Positions 62,011-64,000 of a stretch of DNA of 64,000 nucleotides are shown here, piece after piece. The notes below the pieces were generated by a model. That model was given only the letters and a program-made list of their open reading frames with translations. It did no database searches and was not told where the DNA came from. The translations under genes and the position numbers were made by a program. The stretch is from Poecilobothrus nobilitatus (taxonomy: Eukaryota > Arthropoda > Insecta > Diptera > Dolichopodidae). The stretch covers positions 224,772,994 to 224,836,993 of the forward strand of contig OX352772.1 of the NCBI GenBank assembly GCA_947095535.1, given 5' to 3'. Each line of letters begins with the position of its first letter. The stretch's first letter is position 1.

Positions 62011-62944
62011 TATTAATCAATGACCTACTCTCATTAACCTCCAATCCGATTCATAGTTTCGCAGACGACAGCACCCTTGTAGCTTCCTATGAGTTTCATA
62101 GCCGCTGTAACATTAATCACCAGATTAATACAACAGCGACAAATTTCACTATTAGTGAGCTAAATAACGATTTAGCAAAAATTCGAAAATAGGGTGAAGT
62201 CAATAGAGTTGAGTTCAATACCAAAAAAACCAAATGCTGATCTCGTGAAAAATTGCCACTACTGTTCCTAACCTACTATTTGAGGGAGAAGTCTTGCAGC
62301 ATTCAACGGATTTAAACATGCTGGTCATCGGGTTAAACCAGAAATTGACTTGGTCAAATCACATTTTTAGTATAGCTAAGGATGCAGCTAAATGTTTGGG
62401 TTTTTTATATCGCTGCAAAACTTACTTTTCCGCATCTGATCTTCTCAATATCTATAAAACGTACATTAGGCCGAAAATGGAGTATAATGCACACATTTGA
62501 GCTGCAGGACCTCAAACAGCACTGGGTTATTTAGATAATGTGCAAAACAGAGCTATTTGTTTGATGAAACTTCAATGCTCACTCCACTCAGCCACCGTCG
62601 CACAGTTGGATCACTGACCTTGTTTTATAGGTATCTCGTAGGGATTAACACTTGTTCCAAAGAAATAAAACAATTAATGTTTCCACTCACAGTTTTCCAA
62701 CGAGAAACAAGGAGGGCAACAGATACTCATCCCTACCATGTTGAGTTATCAAGATGGCGAAATACAGCCTATGGAAATTCGTTTGTCATGCGCACGTCCC
62801 GCTTGTGGAACCATATACCATCGCATGTGTGTTCCCTAAAGTTGGTAATTCATATGTGTATGATTTACTTAAGTTTAAGAAGCAAGTGCAGTTCCTCTTG
62901 GTGACTTTCAAGTTTTCCACCAACCCTCGTAAAAAAAAAAAAAA
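61990..62944 (+). pseudogene. RT motif C and C-terminal region of the relic
   Basis: After the deletion junction, INDLLSLTSNPIHSFADD (the FADD active site, near 62050-62070) follows without motifs A and B. KTKC, LGLNQKLTW-like and SASDLLNIYKTYIRPKMEY blocks lie in 62210-62500, then a stop replaces the expected Trp of HIWA. The last part (62557-62904) is open and contains LSHRRTVGSLTLFYRY, RRATDTHPYHVEL and RTSRLWNHIPSHV, a conserved C-terminal region of this family. Several stops and frame changes occur. Confidence 0.8.
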
Positions 62945-62996
62945 TGTGTGGATTGTTAACTTATAAGTTCCAAATGGTTGTATAGTAGGAAGTCAA
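62945..62996. repeat. Right arm of the interrupted repeat
   Basis: GATTGTTAACTTATAAG, then TGGTTGTATAGTAGGAAG. It matches 63869-63921 and the copy at 63949-64000. It starts directly after the retroelement poly(A). Confidence 0.8.
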
Positions 62997-63723
62997 GTGT
63001 TAAGCAATTTAAAGTAGGGTCGGCCCTTAATAAACAAAATTGTATAACTGAAGTTTAAATACTAGGCGCACATATAAAAGTAGTAAGAAAATTTCTTATA
63101 TGAAAATAAAAAACAGAAAAAAAAATTTTATTTTTAAATCTACAGAGCATCTTTAAAATTGATAAGAAAATTTTGCATTTGAAGGAAATGAAAAAAAAAA
63201 AATTGTGCTTTATTTTAGCATGCTTATATAAAAATGTGGTCTCTTCTGAATAGATACATATTTGTGTTTTTTTACTTTAAGAATTTATGGAAGAAAAGGG
63301 AAAACGAAAGTCATTAATTAACTGACTGCATGCCGTGTAAGATATTTTTTTTTATTTTTTAATTAAGAGTGTTCAGAAAATATGAATAAAAAGAAAACAA
63401 ACAGCAAGTCAAAAATATGGAAGTGATTAAACTGAAGATATACTCTTTAGTCTTGATATGCATTTATGTTTATTTTTTTTGTTTTTGTATGGAATAAAAA
63501 ATAATTCAAAAATTTCTAGTTTCAAACTAAAAAAAATTTAAGACTTGTTTTTGTTATTGTTAAATTAATATACGAGTACACAAATCACTAGTTATCTAGT
63601 CAAAGCAAGGAAATGATATAAAAAGAATATAATGTAAAAGTTATTCTATGATAGTGTAGTTCCTGGTTTTAAAAAATTACAATATTCTAGTAATAAAAAG
63701 AATTTATTGTAAATTTATTAAAG
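62997..63723. other. AT-rich spacer
   Basis: About 700 bp with several runs of A or T and no recognised coding sequence, RNA gene or element. Confidence 0.65.
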
Positions 63724-63921
63724 TAGGTAATCCTGCACTTGGGGATGGGAAAAATCATGCCATATCGCACCGAAGACCACGCCCACTGACCTATATTTTG
63801 ATTGATGGGTTTAATGTAGGTTATTCTTGGTTAGTAGGTCGAAAACTTGTTTTGGTTTAGGTTATAAGCATGGGTTGTTAACTTATAAGTTGCAAGTGGT
63901 TGTATAGTAGGAAATGAAGGT
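63724..63921. repeat. Uninterrupted copy of the dispersed repeat
   Basis: Left part 63724-63863 matches 60061-60201, right part matches 62945-62996. Between them are only a few bases (ATAAGCA), where the other copy holds 2.74 kb of retroelement. No transposase, tRNA boxes or long inverted ends were recognised; the repeat class is unknown. Confidence 0.78.
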
Positions 63922-64000
63922 TGTTGGTACTGTAGAAGTTGTTATAAGCATGGGTTGTTAGCTTATAAGTTGCAAGTGGTTGTGTAGTAGGAAATTAAGG
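63861..64000. repeat. 80-bp-period tandem repeat running off the window
   Basis: GTTATAAGCATGGGTTGTTA starts at 63861 and again at 63941. The 60-bp copies differ at only three or so positions and are separated by 20 bp. The second copy is cut by the window end. Confidence 0.88.

Larger units (their letters stand above)
60202..62944 (+). mobile_element. Jockey/CR1-like non-LTR retrotransposon relic with poly(A)
   Basis: The boundaries come from comparison with the uninterrupted repeat at 63724-63921. The first 400 bp are low-complexity and non-coding. From about 60625 there is ORF2 only: endonuclease, linker, internally deleted RT and C-terminal region. It ends TTCCACCAACCCTCGT followed by 14 A (62931-62944). 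The 5' limit is less certain than the 3' limit. No ORF1 is present, which suggests 5' truncation or a different 5' organisation. Confidence 0.7.

Overview
The window looks like repeat-rich nuclear DNA of an insect. The sequence shows insect-type mobile elements (Ty1/copia, an errantivirus-like env, R1- and Jockey-like non-LTR elements, a mariner) and no bacterial features; the exact taxon cannot be read from it. No single-copy host gene was found. Almost everything is mobile-element sequence, most of it broken.

Left region, 1-49520: a head-to-tail tandem array of 17 units (16 complete, one cut by a gap), each about 2.97 kb and AT-rich. Each unit is a fossil of nested transposons: on the minus strand the 3' end of an errantivirus-like element (env transmembrane fragment, polypurine tract, start of the 3' LTR) with a tRNA-derived SINE inserted in that LTR; on the plus strand the 5' part of a Ty1/copia element (LTR, primer binding site resembling initiator tRNA-Met, decayed gag, zinc knuckle, protease and GAG-pre-integrase). 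The copia element sits next to, and probably in, the env gene. Units fall into two main types, A (about 2.98 kb) and B (about 2.965 kb), that largely alternate, giving a dimer of about 5.95 kb. Several units are A/B chimeras. One unit (26781-29571) is divergent and shortened. A block of about 15 kb seems to occur twice, 20.64 kb apart. The array ends at a 200-base N gap (49521-49720).

Middle region, 49721-54575: a much more GC-rich, nearly complete R1-like non-LTR retrotransposon on the plus strand, with an intact ORF1 (CCHC knuckles) and an ORF2 (endonuclease, reverse transcriptase, C-terminal zinc finger) broken by three frameshifts. It ends in poly(A) followed by an ATT microsatellite.

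Right region, 54684-64000: a patchwork of dead elements: a Jockey-like relic with a DUF4780-like ORF1, a 2A-like motif and a mutated YEDD box; a rearranged mariner remnant; an ORF1 relic with PHD-like and CCHC fingers; and a Jockey/CR1-like relic with an internally deleted reverse transcriptase. The last one appears to have inserted into a repeat whose uninterrupted paralogue lies at 63724-63921. The window ends inside an 80-bp-period tandem repeat.

The most unusual object is the transposon-derived macrosatellite with higher-order structure. Function, such as a centromere, a small-RNA source or heterochromatin, cannot be decided from sequence alone.
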